Origin: an uncultured Eubacteriales bacterium
Lineage (GTDB): Bacteria; Bacillota_I; Bacilli_A; RF39; UBA660
Direction: 5' to 3'
NCBI GenBank assembly: GCA_905188025.1
Contig: CAJJKI010000003.1
Location: forward strand, 74,843 to 138,842
Length of the DNA: 64,000 nt
In this document: positions 23,344 to 31,386 of the stretch, piece by piece
How positions within the stretch are numbered: the stretch's first letter is position 1
Layout: every line of letters starts with the position of its first letter
The notes under the pieces: generated by a model
What the model saw: the letters and a program-made list of their open reading frames with translations, nothing else
Databases searched by the model: none
Told to the model about the DNA's origin: nothing
Made by a program: the position numbers and the translations under genes

Positions 23344-23371
23344 GCATATTATTATTTTCTTTACATATGAT
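23344..23371 (+). promoter_or_regulatory. Candidate sigma-E promoter of yabPQ
   Basis: GCATATT (23344-23350), 13-bp spacer, CATATGAT (23364-23371). The hexamers and spacing fit sigma-E; yabP and yabQ are sigma-E genes in B. subtilis. Confidence 0.5.
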
Positions 23372-23386
23372 TAAATGGGTGATGAA

Positions 23387-23698
23387 ATGGATAAGAATGT
23401 AACTTATGATAATGTTAGAGAAATAGACACTAGTTTTAATCATGGTATTAATTTAGCTGAGAGAAAAAATATAGTAGTAACAGGAGTTAAAAAGATAGAT
23501 AGTTTTGATAGTGAAGAGTTTTTAATGGATACTACGCTTGGATATTTAACTATAAAAGGTAGTGATTTGGAAATTATTAAGTTAGATACTTATCAAGGTA
23601 ATGTATCTATTAAGGGAAGAATAGATAGTATTACATATATGGATACTGGAAGTAATAAGAATAAAGAAGAATCTTTTTTAGGTAAATTATTTAAATAA
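23387..23698 (+). CDS. yabP: Sporulation protein YabP
   Basis: 103 residues. The family core RKNIVVTGVKKIDSFDSEEF, TTLGYLTIKGSDLEI and the end SFLGKLFK match YabP, needed for spore cortex formation. Start at ATG 23387 after GGGTGAT; the ATG at 23375 lies inside the ribosome site. It overlaps yabQ by one base (TAATG). Confidence 0.92.
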   Translation: MDKNVTYDNVREIDTSFNHGINLAERKNIVVTGVKKIDSFDSEEFLMDTTLGYLTIKGSDLEIIKLDTYQGNVSIKGRIDSITYMDTGSNKNKEESFLGKLFK

Positions 23699-23988
23699 TG
23701 AGTTTAAATATTCAAATATATTCGTTAGGCTATTCCTTCATTTTTGGCATATTCTTTTATATATTGTTAGAATTATTTAATAAGATTACTTTTAGTGGAA
23801 AGTTATTTTGGAAGATTATTTATTCTTTTATTTTTACAATCGGTTTGTCTTTATTATACTTTTGGGGTTTACTGTATATTAATAATGGATATTTACATAT
23901 ATATTTTTTATTAATGATATTGGTTGGTTATATAATTATGTTTTATATTAAAAAGTATTGGTTGACAGTTGGACATAAAAAAAAATAA
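23698..23988 (+). CDS. yabQ: Spore cortex biosynthesis protein YabQ
   Basis: 96 residues with three predicted membrane helices, shorter than B. subtilis YabQ (211). YabQ is a mother-cell membrane protein needed for cortex. The call rests on the membrane pattern (QIYSLGYSFIFGIFFYILLEL), translational coupling with yabP and position before divIC. Confidence 0.82.
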   Translation: MSLNIQIYSLGYSFIFGIFFYILLELFNKITFSGKLFWKIIYSFIFTIGLSLLYFWGLLYINNGYLHIYFLLMILVGYIIMFYIKKYWLTVGHKKK

Positions 23989-24004
23989 TGTTGTTTTATT
24001 TAGT

Positions 24005-24033
24005 TTGTCAAATAGTAATGATTGTGATATAAT
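24005..24033 (+). promoter_or_regulatory. Sigma-A promoter of divIC
   Basis: TTGTCA (24005-24010), 17-bp spacer, TATAAT (24028-24033). Confidence 0.75.
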
Positions 24034-24063
24034 GACAGTGTGTAAGGATAGGAAGGTGATAGC

Positions 24064-24384
24064 ATGAAAAATTCCAATAATAAGACTACAAAGAAAAAAA
24101 GAAAAGCTTCTAAGCATAAAATTAGAATTGCTATGGCAGTATTTGTTTTTGGTGCTATTACTATTAGTTTAGGGTATAATCTATTTAATAATTTAAAGAT
24201 GATTGAACAAATGAAAGCTGAGAAGGTTAGTTTAAATAAAAAAATGGAGGATCTTGAAAAAGAGAAGGAAGTGTTAGAGACAGATATTCAAAAATTAGAA
24301 GATCCTGATTATATTGCTAAATATGTGAGAGAAAAATATTTCTATTCTAAGGATGGAGAATTAATTTTAAGAATGGACGATTAA
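24064..24384 (+). CDS. divIC: Cell-division protein DivIC (FtsB family)
   Basis: Bitopic divisome protein that pairs with FtsL. The Lys-rich cytoplasmic N-terminus is followed by one membrane helix (about 23-41), a coiled coil (about 45-80) and the family C-terminal motif DPDYIAKYVREKYFYSKDGELIL. 106 residues. ATG follows AGGAAGGTGAT. Same position as in B. subtilis, after yabQ. Confidence 0.9.
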   Translation: MKNSNNKTTKKKRKASKHKIRIAMAVFVFGAITISLGYNLFNNLKMIEQMKAEKVSLNKKMEDLEKEKEVLETDIQKLEDPDYIAKYVREKYFYSKDGELILRMDD

Positions 24385-24423
24385 TGGACGACTATTTTGG
24401 TTGTTCTTTAAAATTTTATTAAA

Positions 24424-24454
24424 AGAAAAAGACGATTATTTTTCGTCTTTTTCT
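24424..24454. terminator. Bidirectional terminator between divIC and ftsH
   Basis: AGAAAAAGACGA pairs perfectly with TCGTCTTTTTCT. The stem overlaps the last codons of ftsH on the other strand. Confidence 0.85.
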
Positions 24455-26373
24455 TTATCTTCTTTTATAACTTTTTTACTTTCTTTTTTTTGCTTGCTTT
24501 CTTCAGTAGTTGCTTTTTCAGTAGATTCTTCATCACTTTCTGGTTTAATTAACTTGCCATGTTCTACTAATGAATCAATTTGTTCTTTAGTAATTGTTTC
24601 TTCTTCAAGAAGTGTTTCAGCAATTAATTTTAATAATTTTTGATTTTCTTTTAGAATCTTTTTGCTCTTTTCATAACATTCATTAATGATACTACGCATC
24701 TCTTCATCAATTTCATATGCTACGGTATCAGAGAAATTTTTATTTTTATTATAATCTCTACCTAAGAAAGTGTTTTCGTCAGGTTCATCTAGCATCATTG
24801 GTCCTAGGGAACTCATTCCGTATTCGGTAACCATTTTTCTAGCAATATTGGTAGCTTTTTTGAAGTCGTCGTGTGCACCAGTAGTTACTTCATTGAATGT
24901 AATTTCTTCAGCAACACGTCCTCCTAATAAACCACAAATAGAATCAAGTAATTCTTTTTTAGTGTAATTAAATGTATCATCTTTAGGAGTCATCATTGTG
25001 TAACCACCTGCGTGTCCTCTTGGGATGATAGTGATTTTTTGCACTTCGTTTGCACCATCTAGTTTTAATCCTAGTACAGCGTGTCCTGCTTCATGGTATG
25101 CTACGAGTTTCTTTTCTTTATCAGTATATTTTCTTGTTACTTTAGCTGGTCCCATAAGTACTCTATCAGTTGCTTCATCTATTTCAGCCATAGTAATTGC
25201 TTTTTTATTTCTTCTAACGGCTAATAAGGCAGCTTCATTAAGTAGGTTTTCTAGGTCAGCTCCTGAGAATCCTGGTGTTCTTTTTGCAAGATTATCAAGG
25301 GTAACGGTTTTATCTAATACTTTATTTTTAGCATGTACTGCTAATATTTCTTTACGAGCTTGTTTATCAGGAAGTGATACAGTAACTTGACGATCAAATC
25401 TTCCTGGTCTTAATAATGCTGGGTCTAGAACGTCAGGTCTATTTGTAGCAGCAATAATAATAATTCCTTCATTAGCTCCGAAACCATCCATTTCAGTTAA
25501 TAGTTGGTTAAGTGTTTGTTCTCTTTCATCGTGTCCACCACCAAGGCCAGTTCCTCTTTGTCTTCCAACGGCATCAATTTCATCGATGAATATTAGACAT
25601 GGAGCGTTCATTTTAGCTTGCTTGAACATATCTCTTACACGTGATGCTCCAATACCTACAAATAATTCAACGAAATCAGAACCACTAATATAGTAGAATG
25701 GAACTTTTGCTTCACCAGCAACGGCTTTTGCTAAAAGAGTTTTACCAGTTCCTGGAGGGCCTACTAAGAGGATACCTTTAGGAATTCTAGCTCCCATACT
25801 TTGAAATTTTTTAGGGTTCTTTAGGAAGTCTATTAATTCTTGTACTTCTTCCTTTTCTTCAGTTAGGCCTGCTACGTCTTTGAAAGTGGCTGTTTTTTCA
25901 CCATTTACTAAGACAGCTTTGCTTCTACCAAAGTCCATTGATTTGCCACCACTGCTACTTAGTTGTCTTGTGAATAACCATATCATAACTCCTGCTAATA
26001 ATATTGTTGGTACATATTCTAATAGAGCATACCAAGCGGAAGTGTCTGAATCTCTTTCTACAACTAATTTGAAACTTTGTTCTTCTTCAGCAGCAACAAT
26101 TTTCTTCATAAATTCTTCTGATACTGGTAAGTATAACTTGAAACTTTCATTTTCTTTATAGTCTTTTAATTTACCAGTTATTTCATAGTTTTTTGAACGA
26201 ACTTTGTTAATAATAGTTATTTCTTCAATTTTGTTTTCTTCTAAAGCTGTCATAAATTCACTAGCATTTAATTCTTTGACTACACTTCCTTGTAAATTAA
26301 CTAGAAGCATGCATCCAATAATAAATATTAGTAAAAATACATACGGCATTAGATTATTTCCTTTTTTCTTCAA
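24436..26373 (-). CDS. ftsH: ATP-dependent membrane zinc metalloprotease FtsH
   Basis: Membrane quality-control protease. Two membrane helices (9-27 and 117-136) flank an extracytoplasmic domain. The AAA domain has Walker A GPPGTGKT (205-212), Walker B IFIDEID, and the second region of homology with the NRPDVLDPALLRPGRFDR stretch. The zinc site is HEAGH (His427, Glu428, His431). 645 residues with a charged Lys/Glu tail. The start is TTG at 26373, 8 bp after AAGGAGG. It follows tilS directly; hprT, normally between them, is absent. Confidence 0.97.
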   Translation of the reverse strand: MKKKGNNLMPYVFLLIFIIGCMLLVNLQGSVVKELNASEFMTALEENKIEEITIINKVRSKNYEITGKLKDYKENESFKLYLPVSEEFMKKIVAAEEEQSFKLVVERDSDTSAWYALLEYVPTILLAGVMIWLFTRQLSSSGGKSMDFGRSKAVLVNGEKTATFKDVAGLTEEKEEVQELIDFLKNPKKFQSMGARIPKGILLVGPPGTGKTLLAKAVAGEAKVPFYYISGSDFVELFVGIGASRVRDMFKQAKMNAPCLIFIDEIDAVGRQRGTGLGGGHDEREQTLNQLLTEMDGFGANEGIIIIAATNRPDVLDPALLRPGRFDRQVTVSLPDKQARKEILAVHAKNKVLDKTVTLDNLAKRTPGFSGADLENLLNEAALLAVRRNKKAITMAEIDEATDRVLMGPAKVTRKYTDKEKKLVAYHEAGHAVLGLKLDGANEVQKITIIPRGHAGGYTMMTPKDDTFNYTKKELLDSICGLLGGRVAEEITFNEVTTGAHDDFKKATNIARKMVTEYGMSSLGPMMLDEPDENTFLGRDYNKNKNFSDTVAYEIDEEMRSIINECYEKSKKILKENQKLLKLIAETLLEEETITKEQIDSLVEHGKLIKPESDEESTEKATTEESKQKKESKKVIKEDKEKDEK

Positions 26374-26374
26374 T

Positions 26375-27700
26375 TTAATTTCCTCCTTTTTTGTAACTAG
26401 TTAGTATTATATCACATAATTCATGCTTTTTAACATTATATTTAGATTTTTTTATATTTGGAATCCATAATATTTTATTATTAGAGTCTACTAATAACGG
26501 ATAAGTATTTCTATTATCTTTAGGTATTTTATTTTCAATAAAGATATCACTTATTTTTTTCTTACCATTTAGTCCTAAAACTTCGATATAATCACCTGGT
26601 TGTTTATTCCTTATATATAATGGTAATGATATTTCTTTACTATTTAGTCGACATATATTGTTACCATCTTCAGTACTACTATTAATTGTTTTAATTATTA
26701 GATCATTTATTTCTAGGTAGTTATCAAATAGTATTTTATAATTGTTATTATTTGATTCATTTCTTTCTTCTAGATAGATATAATTATATTCTTTTCTAGC
26801 TTGATAGTTATTTGGCAAGATAACTTTTGAATTAGGTTTATTATTAGTAGATAATTTAATAATATCTTCTATATGTTTATCTTTAATAATATTGGCTTTA
26901 TTTTGATAGATATTACTTAGTAGATAGAAAATAATATTTTTCTTTAGGAAGGGGTGTTCTTTATTAAATAAAGATATATCAATAATATTATTTTGATAAT
27001 AAGTATTGATTTTATCTTTAGTAATGTCTTCTAAGTAATTATAATATTCTTGTAGTGTATTTGAATATTTTAAGAAACTTAGATGAACACTAGGATCTTC
27101 TTTTTTTAATAACGGTAAGATATTCTTTCTAAGTCTATTTCTAGTATAATTGGTATCTTCATTAGTGTTATCAATAAAATATTTAATATTATTTTCCTTA
27201 TTATATTTAAGTATATCTTCTTTTGTTATACTAAGTAGGGGGCGAATAATAGTATAGTTATTCATTTTGGAATAGGTTTTTATTCCAGCATAACCTTCTA
27301 AATTAGAGCCACGAATAATTTTCATTAAAACGGTTTCTATTAAATCATCTCCATGATGAGCTAAGAAGAGACTATGAGAATGATACTTATTTAGCACTTC
27401 TTCATAAAATTTATATCTCTTAGTACGAGCTTCATTTTCAAAATTATTCTCTTTATAGTTAGCAATTTTATAATATTCAAATATTAGATTATGTTCTTTA
27501 CAGTAATTTTTTAGGTATTTAGCTTCTTGTTCACTATCTTTACGGACACTATGATTAATATGTGCACATACAATAGTCTTATCAGTATTATGTTCTAATA
27601 GGTGTAATAAAGCCATGGAATCTGGACCGGATGATACTCCAATGACAATATAATCATCTTTTATATCTTTTAAAGAAGTAATTAGATAATCTAAATTCAT
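26375..27700 (-). CDS. tilS: tRNA(Ile)-lysidine synthase
   Basis: Puts lysine on C34 of tRNA-Ile(CAU), so that it reads AUA, a codon used often in such an AT-rich genome. The PP-loop appears as SSGPDS (23-28) instead of the usual SGGxDS. The core AHHGDDLIETVLMKIIRGS and the C-terminal domain (YIRNKQPGDYIEVLGLNGKKKISDIFIENKIP) are intact. 441 residues. ATG after AGGAGGAAT. One base separates it from the ftsH start. Confidence 0.94.
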   Translation of the reverse strand: MNLDYLITSLKDIKDDYIVIGVSSGPDSMALLHLLEHNTDKTIVCAHINHSVRKDSEQEAKYLKNYCKEHNLIFEYYKIANYKENNFENEARTKRYKFYEEVLNKYHSHSLFLAHHGDDLIETVLMKIIRGSNLEGYAGIKTYSKMNNYTIIRPLLSITKEDILKYNKENNIKYFIDNTNEDTNYTRNRLRKNILPLLKKEDPSVHLSFLKYSNTLQEYYNYLEDITKDKINTYYQNNIIDISLFNKEHPFLKKNIIFYLLSNIYQNKANIIKDKHIEDIIKLSTNNKPNSKVILPNNYQARKEYNYIYLEERNESNNNNYKILFDNYLEINDLIIKTINSSTEDGNNICRLNSKEISLPLYIRNKQPGDYIEVLGLNGKKKISDIFIENKIPKDNRNTYPLLVDSNNKILWIPNIKKSKYNVKKHELCDIILTSYKKGGN

Positions 27701-28082
27701 GAATATTCCTCCTAACTCGTAAGTATTATATCAAAATAATGATAAGAAGTAAATAATTATAGATTTATAGTAATTTTCTTATAAAAATAGTGTCTAAAAT
27801 TTAATATTTATATTATTCCTAAATGCTGATAATTCTTGTAGAATGATAAATAAATATAAAAAATTTTTGATAGGCATAGAGTGTTACTTAGTTATAATAG
27901 TTGGTGTGCTCATGTAAAACATGCAAATAGTTATTTATATAAGTTAATTATTGATAGAGAGATGGAAGGAATATGTTAACAAAAAATTAACAAAAGGGCT
28001 TTTCAAAGGGTGAAAAATTTGATAGAATAGATAGTGATTACATATGTTATAAGATAGCTATGCATAAAGAGGTGAAGTAAAC
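27701..28082. other. Divergent intergenic region tilS / parA
   Basis: 382 bp without a gene. Besides the tilS promoter, there is a TATAAT at 27893-27898 without a well-placed -35, a small CATGT/ACATG hairpin near 27911-27926 and a GTTAAC...TTAAC repeat near 27975-27992. parA has GAGGTGAAG as its ribosome site. I see no parS site here and no clear operator. Confidence 0.5.
27725..27753 (-). promoter_or_regulatory. Sigma-A promoter of tilS-ftsH
   Basis: On the minus strand: TTTACT (27753-27748), 17-bp spacer, TATAAT (27730-27725). Confidence 0.65.
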
Positions 28083-28898
28083 ATGGGTAAAATAATTGCA
28101 ATTGTTAATCAAAAGGGTGGAGTAGGTAAAACTACTACTAGTATTAATTTGTCGGCCTCTTTGGGAATGCTTGGTAAGAAGGTACTAATGATTGATTTGG
28201 ATCCACAAGGAAATGCTACTACTGGTGTTGGTGTGGAAAAGAAGGGATTATCTAATAGTATTTATGAAGTATTAACTTTAAAATCTGATATAAATAGTGC
28301 AATTGTTAAAACTAAGAGTGTTAATTTGGATGTAATACCAGCTTATTTGAATTTGGCAGGAGTAGAGATGGAACTTATTGAGTTAGAAAGAAAGTTTCGT
28401 GAATCTAATCAAAAAATAAATAGGGTTACGAGACTTAAGGATGAACTTAGTAAGGTTAAGGATAGATATGATTTTATTTTGATAGATTGTCCACCATCAT
28501 TGGGAATACTTACTACTAATGCTTTAGCAGCAGCTGATTCAGTACTTATACCGGTACAATGTGAATATTATGCTTTGGAAGGTATTATGCAGCTTATTAA
28601 TACAATTATGTTAGCACAAAGAAAGGTTAATCCTAATCTAGATATTGAGGGTGTTTTGTTAACAATGCTTAGTGTAAATACTAATTTAGGATTAGAGGTT
28701 ATTAGTAGTATTAAGGAGTTCTTTAAAGAAAGAGTTTATGATACAATCATTCCAAGACTTATAAAGTTAGCGGAGGCTCCTAGTCATGGAAAGACGATAT
28801 TAGATTATGATCCAAAGGGAAAGGGCACAAAGGCCTATCTTAATTTAGCAAGGGAGGTAATTGAGAGAAATGGAACAAAAGAACAAAGCATTGGGTAG
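28083..28898 (+). CDS. parA: Chromosome-partitioning ATPase ParA (Soj)
   Basis: Deviant Walker ATPase that moves and is controlled by ParB-parS and, in B. subtilis, also regulates DnaA. Walker A KGGVGKTTTS (11-20) with the signature lysine, DLDPQGNATTG and the switch LIDCPPSLGILTTNA are present. 271 residues. It lacks a long N-terminal DNA-binding domain, so it is the chromosomal (Soj) type. The 3' end overlaps parB by 29 bp. Confidence 0.97.
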   Translation: MGKIIAIVNQKGGVGKTTTSINLSASLGMLGKKVLMIDLDPQGNATTGVGVEKKGLSNSIYEVLTLKSDINSAIVKTKSVNLDVIPAYLNLAGVEMELIELERKFRESNQKINRVTRLKDELSKVKDRYDFILIDCPPSLGILTTNALAAADSVLIPVQCEYYALEGIMQLINTIMLAQRKVNPNLDIEGVLLTMLSVNTNLGLEVISSIKEFFKERVYDTIIPRLIKLAEAPSHGKTILDYDPKGKGTKAYLNLAREVIERNGTKEQSIG

Positions 28899-29748
28899 AG
28901 GACTTGAGCAATTATTTGCTAGTGAAGTTTTAGATTTTGATTCATTTGAGTCAAATATATTGGATTCGGCTGATCAAGATGATATTAAACAAATTAGTTT
29001 ATCAGAGATTAGATCTAATCCATATCAACCTAGAAAGACTTTTAATGATGAAGCTTTGAAAGAGTTAGCTGAGTCAATTAAGAATTATGGTGTATTTCAA
29101 CCAATTATTGTAAAGAAAAGTATCAAGGGATATGATTTGGTTGCTGGTGAGAGAAGAGTAAGGGCTTCTAAGTTAGCTGGCTTGGATAAGATTCCTGCTA
29201 TTGTAAAGGATTTTTCTGATGATATGATGAGAGAGATTGCTTTACTTGAAAACTTACAAAGAGAGAATTTAACTGCTATTGAACTTGCTTGGGCATATAA
29301 GGGAATAATTGATAGTTTACATATTACTCAAGATGAGTTAGCTAATAAGCTTGGTAAGAGTAGAAGCAATGTTACAAATGTTTTGGGATTACTTAGACTT
29401 CCTACTTCAGTACAAGAAATGGTATTGACTGGTAAGTTATCTATGGGTCATGCTAGAGAGCTTAGTAAGTTAGAGGATACTGCTGAGATTAAGAAATATG
29501 CTAATATGGTAGTAGAAAAAGGTTTATCAGTTAGAGAACTTGAAAAGTTAATGTCATTTGAAGAGATAAAGAAAGCTAATCCTATTAAAAAGATTAAGGA
29601 AAATAATGAATATAAATATGTCGAGAGAGAATTAAGAGAAGTGCTTGGTACTAAGGTAAAAGTTGGTAACAAGAAATTAGAGATTAGTTTTGAAAATAAT
29701 AATGATTTAGATAGAATATTAGAAATTATGAATATTAAGATTAATTAG
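28870..29748 (+). CDS. parB: Chromosome-partitioning CTPase ParB (Spo0J)
   Basis: Binds parS, then spreads as a CTP-dependent sliding clamp and loads SMC. N-terminal ParA-interacting stretch KALGRGLEQLF; CTP-binding domain with GERRVRAS (94-101) and ENLQRENLTAIE; helix-turn-helix (TQDELANKLGKSRSNVTNVLGLLRL); C-terminal dimer domain. 292 residues. Start ATG 28870 inside the parA end; an in-frame TTG at 28861 is less likely. Its targets are presumably the nine parS sites 23 kb upstream. It is the only ParB/Noc family gene in the window. Confidence 0.96.
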   Translation: MEQKNKALGRGLEQLFASEVLDFDSFESNILDSADQDDIKQISLSEIRSNPYQPRKTFNDEALKELAESIKNYGVFQPIIVKKSIKGYDLVAGERRVRASKLAGLDKIPAIVKDFSDDMMREIALLENLQRENLTAIELAWAYKGIIDSLHITQDELANKLGKSRSNVTNVLGLLRLPTSVQEMVLTGKLSMGHARELSKLEDTAEIKKYANMVVEKGLSVRELEKLMSFEEIKKANPIKKIKENNEYKYVERELREVLGTKVKVGNKKLEISFENNNDLDRILEIMNIKIN

Positions 29749-29780
29749 ATACTATGAAAATAGTATCTTTTTCTTTTTTA
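29748..29780 (+). terminator. Terminator of parAB
   Basis: GATACTA pairs with TAGTATC around TGAAAA and is followed by a T run; it overlaps the stop codon of parB. Confidence 0.88.
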
Positions 29781-29863
29781 GTAATTTGTTTATATTAAGG
29801 TCTTTAATCATGTTATTAGGGTTGTTAATAAAATCATCTAGTTAATTGTGATAAGATTTTAAT

Positions 29864-29959
29864 CGACAGGCAGCAAAAAGAAGTGATACAAAAGATAAAT
29901 AGGGACTAGAAATATGTCGAAATTTATTGTTTCGTTTTTGTTGCTAGTGATGCCTGTCG
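29864..29959. repeat. GC-rich inverted repeat around the cspA promoter region
   Basis: CGACAGGCA (29864-29872) and its exact complement TGCCTGTCG (29951-29959) are separated by 78 bp. The right arm lies between the -35 and -10 of the cspA promoter. Partial similarity continues inwards (GCAAAAA against TTTTTGTTGC). Confidence 0.75.
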
Positions 29960-29969
29960 GCGGTATAAT
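29941..29969 (+). promoter_or_regulatory. Sigma-A promoter of cspA
   Basis: TTGCTA (29941-29946), 17-bp spacer, TATAAT (29964-29969). The spacer contains the right arm of the inverted repeat. Confidence 0.7.
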
Positions 29970-30006
29970 AAATATGTAAGTGATTACTAGATTGTGAGGT
30001 GTTAAG

Positions 30007-30222
30007 ATGTTTGGAAATGTAAAGTGGTTCAATAATGAAAAGGGTTATGGCTTTATTGATTATGCGCAAGATGAAGATATTTTTGTTCATTATTCTGCTA
30101 TTAAGCAAGATGGTTACAAGACTTTATCTGAAGGACAAAGAGTTGAATTTGATTTAATAGAAACTCCTAAAGGACTTCAAGCAATTAATGTCAGACCAGC
30201 CAGTTCAGAGAAAGTAATGTAA
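30007..30222 (+). CDS. cspA: Cold-shock domain protein
   Basis: Single OB-fold RNA chaperone, 71 residues. RNP1-like KGYGFIDY and RNP2-like DIFVHYSAI are in place; the start GNVKWFNNEKG is typical. ATG follows GTGAGGTG. Monocistronic, between the parB and cspA terminators. Members of this family prevent mRNA secondary structure and are often cold-induced; whether this one is cannot be seen. Confidence 0.93.
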   Translation: MFGNVKWFNNEKGYGFIDYAQDEDIFVHYSAIKQDGYKTLSEGQRVEFDLIETPKGLQAINVRPASSEKVM

Positions 30223-30276
30223 CGATTGAGTGGTTATGTTTTTGAACTTTATGATACAACAGGTATGGCAAGAGAG

Positions 30277-30306
30277 AGTAAGAGCTTAACGGTTCTTACT
30301 TTTTCT
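30277..30306 (+). terminator. Terminator of cspA
   Basis: AGTAAGAGC pairs with GGTTCTTACT (one G-T pair), followed by TTTTC. Confidence 0.75.
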
Positions 30307-30328
30307 ATTAAAATATATTGATAAATGG

Positions 30329-30357
30329 TTGACATTTATAGGGTTATGTGCTATATT
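30329..30357 (+). promoter_or_regulatory. Sigma-A promoter of secE-nusG
   Basis: TTGACA (30329-30334), 17-bp spacer, TATATT (30352-30357), 48 bp before secE. Confidence 0.85.
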
Positions 30358-30404
30358 TTACTTAGCACTGAGGTGTTTTTATTTTGGATTAATGTGGAGG
30401 TATT

Positions 30405-30701
30405 ATGAAAAAAGTAGAAAAAGTAGAAGAAAAAGCAGTTGCTAGTAAGAATACTAAGAGAGAGAAGTATATTGCGGAGAAGAAAACTGTAAAGAAAGAA
30501 AAGAAAGCTAAGGAAAATATTTTTAAGAAAATTGGAAAATATTTCAAAGGTGTTGGTAAAGAAATTAAAAGAATTAGATGGACTAATGGTAAGGATTTAG
30601 TTAAATATTCTATAGCAACAGTTATGTTTGTACTTTTCTTTGGAATATATTTCTATGGAATTGATTGGATAGCTTTATTAGTAAGGAGTTTGGCGAAGTA
30701 A
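30405..30701 (+). CDS. secE: Preprotein translocase subunit SecE
   Basis: Essential membrane subunit of SecYEG. Single C-terminal membrane helix (about 64-88) preceded by the family motif VGKEIKRIRWTNGKDLVKYS. The Lys/Glu-rich N-terminal extension of about 45 residues makes it 98 residues, against about 60 in B. subtilis. ATG follows GTGGAGG. Its stop overlaps the nusG start by one base. Confidence 0.93.
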   Translation: MKKVEKVEEKAVASKNTKREKYIAEKKTVKKEKKAKENIFKKIGKYFKGVGKEIKRIRWTNGKDLVKYSIATVMFVLFFGIYFYGIDWIALLVRSLAK

Positions 30702-31240
30702 TGAAAAAGGAATGGTATGTAGTTAATACAGTTAGTGGTTATGAATACAAAGTAAAAGAAAAATTAGATATGATGATTAAAAACTCAGCGGATATTCAAG
30801 AGAGTATCTTTAGAGTTATTGTTCCTGAACAAACTGTTGTGGAATACAAGGATGGAGTAAAAAAGGAAAGAGTTAAAAAAATGTTTCCTGGTTATGTTCT
30901 TGTAGAAATGATTATGTCTGATGAAGTATGGTTTATTGTTAGAAATACTCAAGGTGTAACAGGATTTATTGGGTCTTCTGGTAAAGGAGCTAAACCTATT
31001 CCATTATTACCTGAAGAAGTAGATAGAATTTTATCTAATATGGGTATGTCTAGAATAGATTTAAGTAAAGACTTAGCTGAAGGTAAAAAAGTTAAGATTA
31101 CTGATGGACCATTTAAGAATATGTCTGGTAAAGTTAAATCTTATGATTTAGAGAAAAAGACAGTAGAATTATTGTTAGATTTATTTGGTCAAGAGACTTC
31201 TGTTGAAGTAGAACTTTCACAAATTGAAAATTTAAAATAA
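30701..31240 (+). CDS. nusG: Transcription termination/antitermination factor NusG
   Basis: NGN domain (WYVVNTVSGYEYKVKEKL, MFPGYVLVEM) followed by a KOW domain (ITDGPFKNMSGKVKSYD). 179 residues. Couples RNA polymerase to pausing and translation. ATG at 30701 is within the secE stop (TAATG); a longer in-frame reading from 30665 would overlap secE and is not needed. Confidence 0.96.
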   Translation: MKKEWYVVNTVSGYEYKVKEKLDMMIKNSADIQESIFRVIVPEQTVVEYKDGVKKERVKKMFPGYVLVEMIMSDEVWFIVRNTQGVTGFIGSSGKGAKPIPLLPEEVDRILSNMGMSRIDLSKDLAEGKKVKITDGPFKNMSGKVKSYDLEKKTVELLLDLFGQETSVEVELSQIENLK

Positions 31241-31246
31241 AAAAAC

Positions 31247-31275
31247 TTGCATTTTAAAAAATATTATGGTATATT
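31247..31275 (+). promoter_or_regulatory. Sigma-A promoter of rplK-rplA
   Basis: TTGCAT (31247-31252), 17-bp spacer, TATATT (31270-31275), just after nusG. Confidence 0.75.
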
Positions 31276-31315
31276 ATTGACGCGACTGTGTATTATTATA
31301 TAGTTAAGAAACTTA

Positions 31316-31350
31316 AGTGGGAGGCTGCGGACGGCTATTAAGACCACTCG
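31316..31350 (+). promoter_or_regulatory. Candidate autoregulatory leader hairpin of rplK-rplA
   Basis: AGTGG (31316-31320) pairs with CCACT (31344-31348). The 5' strand continues GGAGG, and the loop carries GCGGACGGC. L1 protein is known to bind the rplK leader through a mimic of its 23S rRNA site in several bacteria; that this stem is that site is inference from position and the GTGGGAGG...ACCAC pattern. Confidence 0.45.
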
Positions 31351-31386
31351 CGAAAAGATAACATTATTATATAGGAGGTGTTTTTC

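Noticed and set aside
24770..26161. Several plus-strand open frames within ftsH
   Set aside because: They are mirror readings of a strongly conserved minus-strand gene; none has a ribosome site or recognisable domain.
29915..29921. TGTCGAA, a possible Spo0A box between parB and cspA, and TTTGTCAAA at 24004
   Set aside because: Seven-base matches of this kind are expected several times by chance in 64 kb; no pairing with a known Spo0A target was seen.
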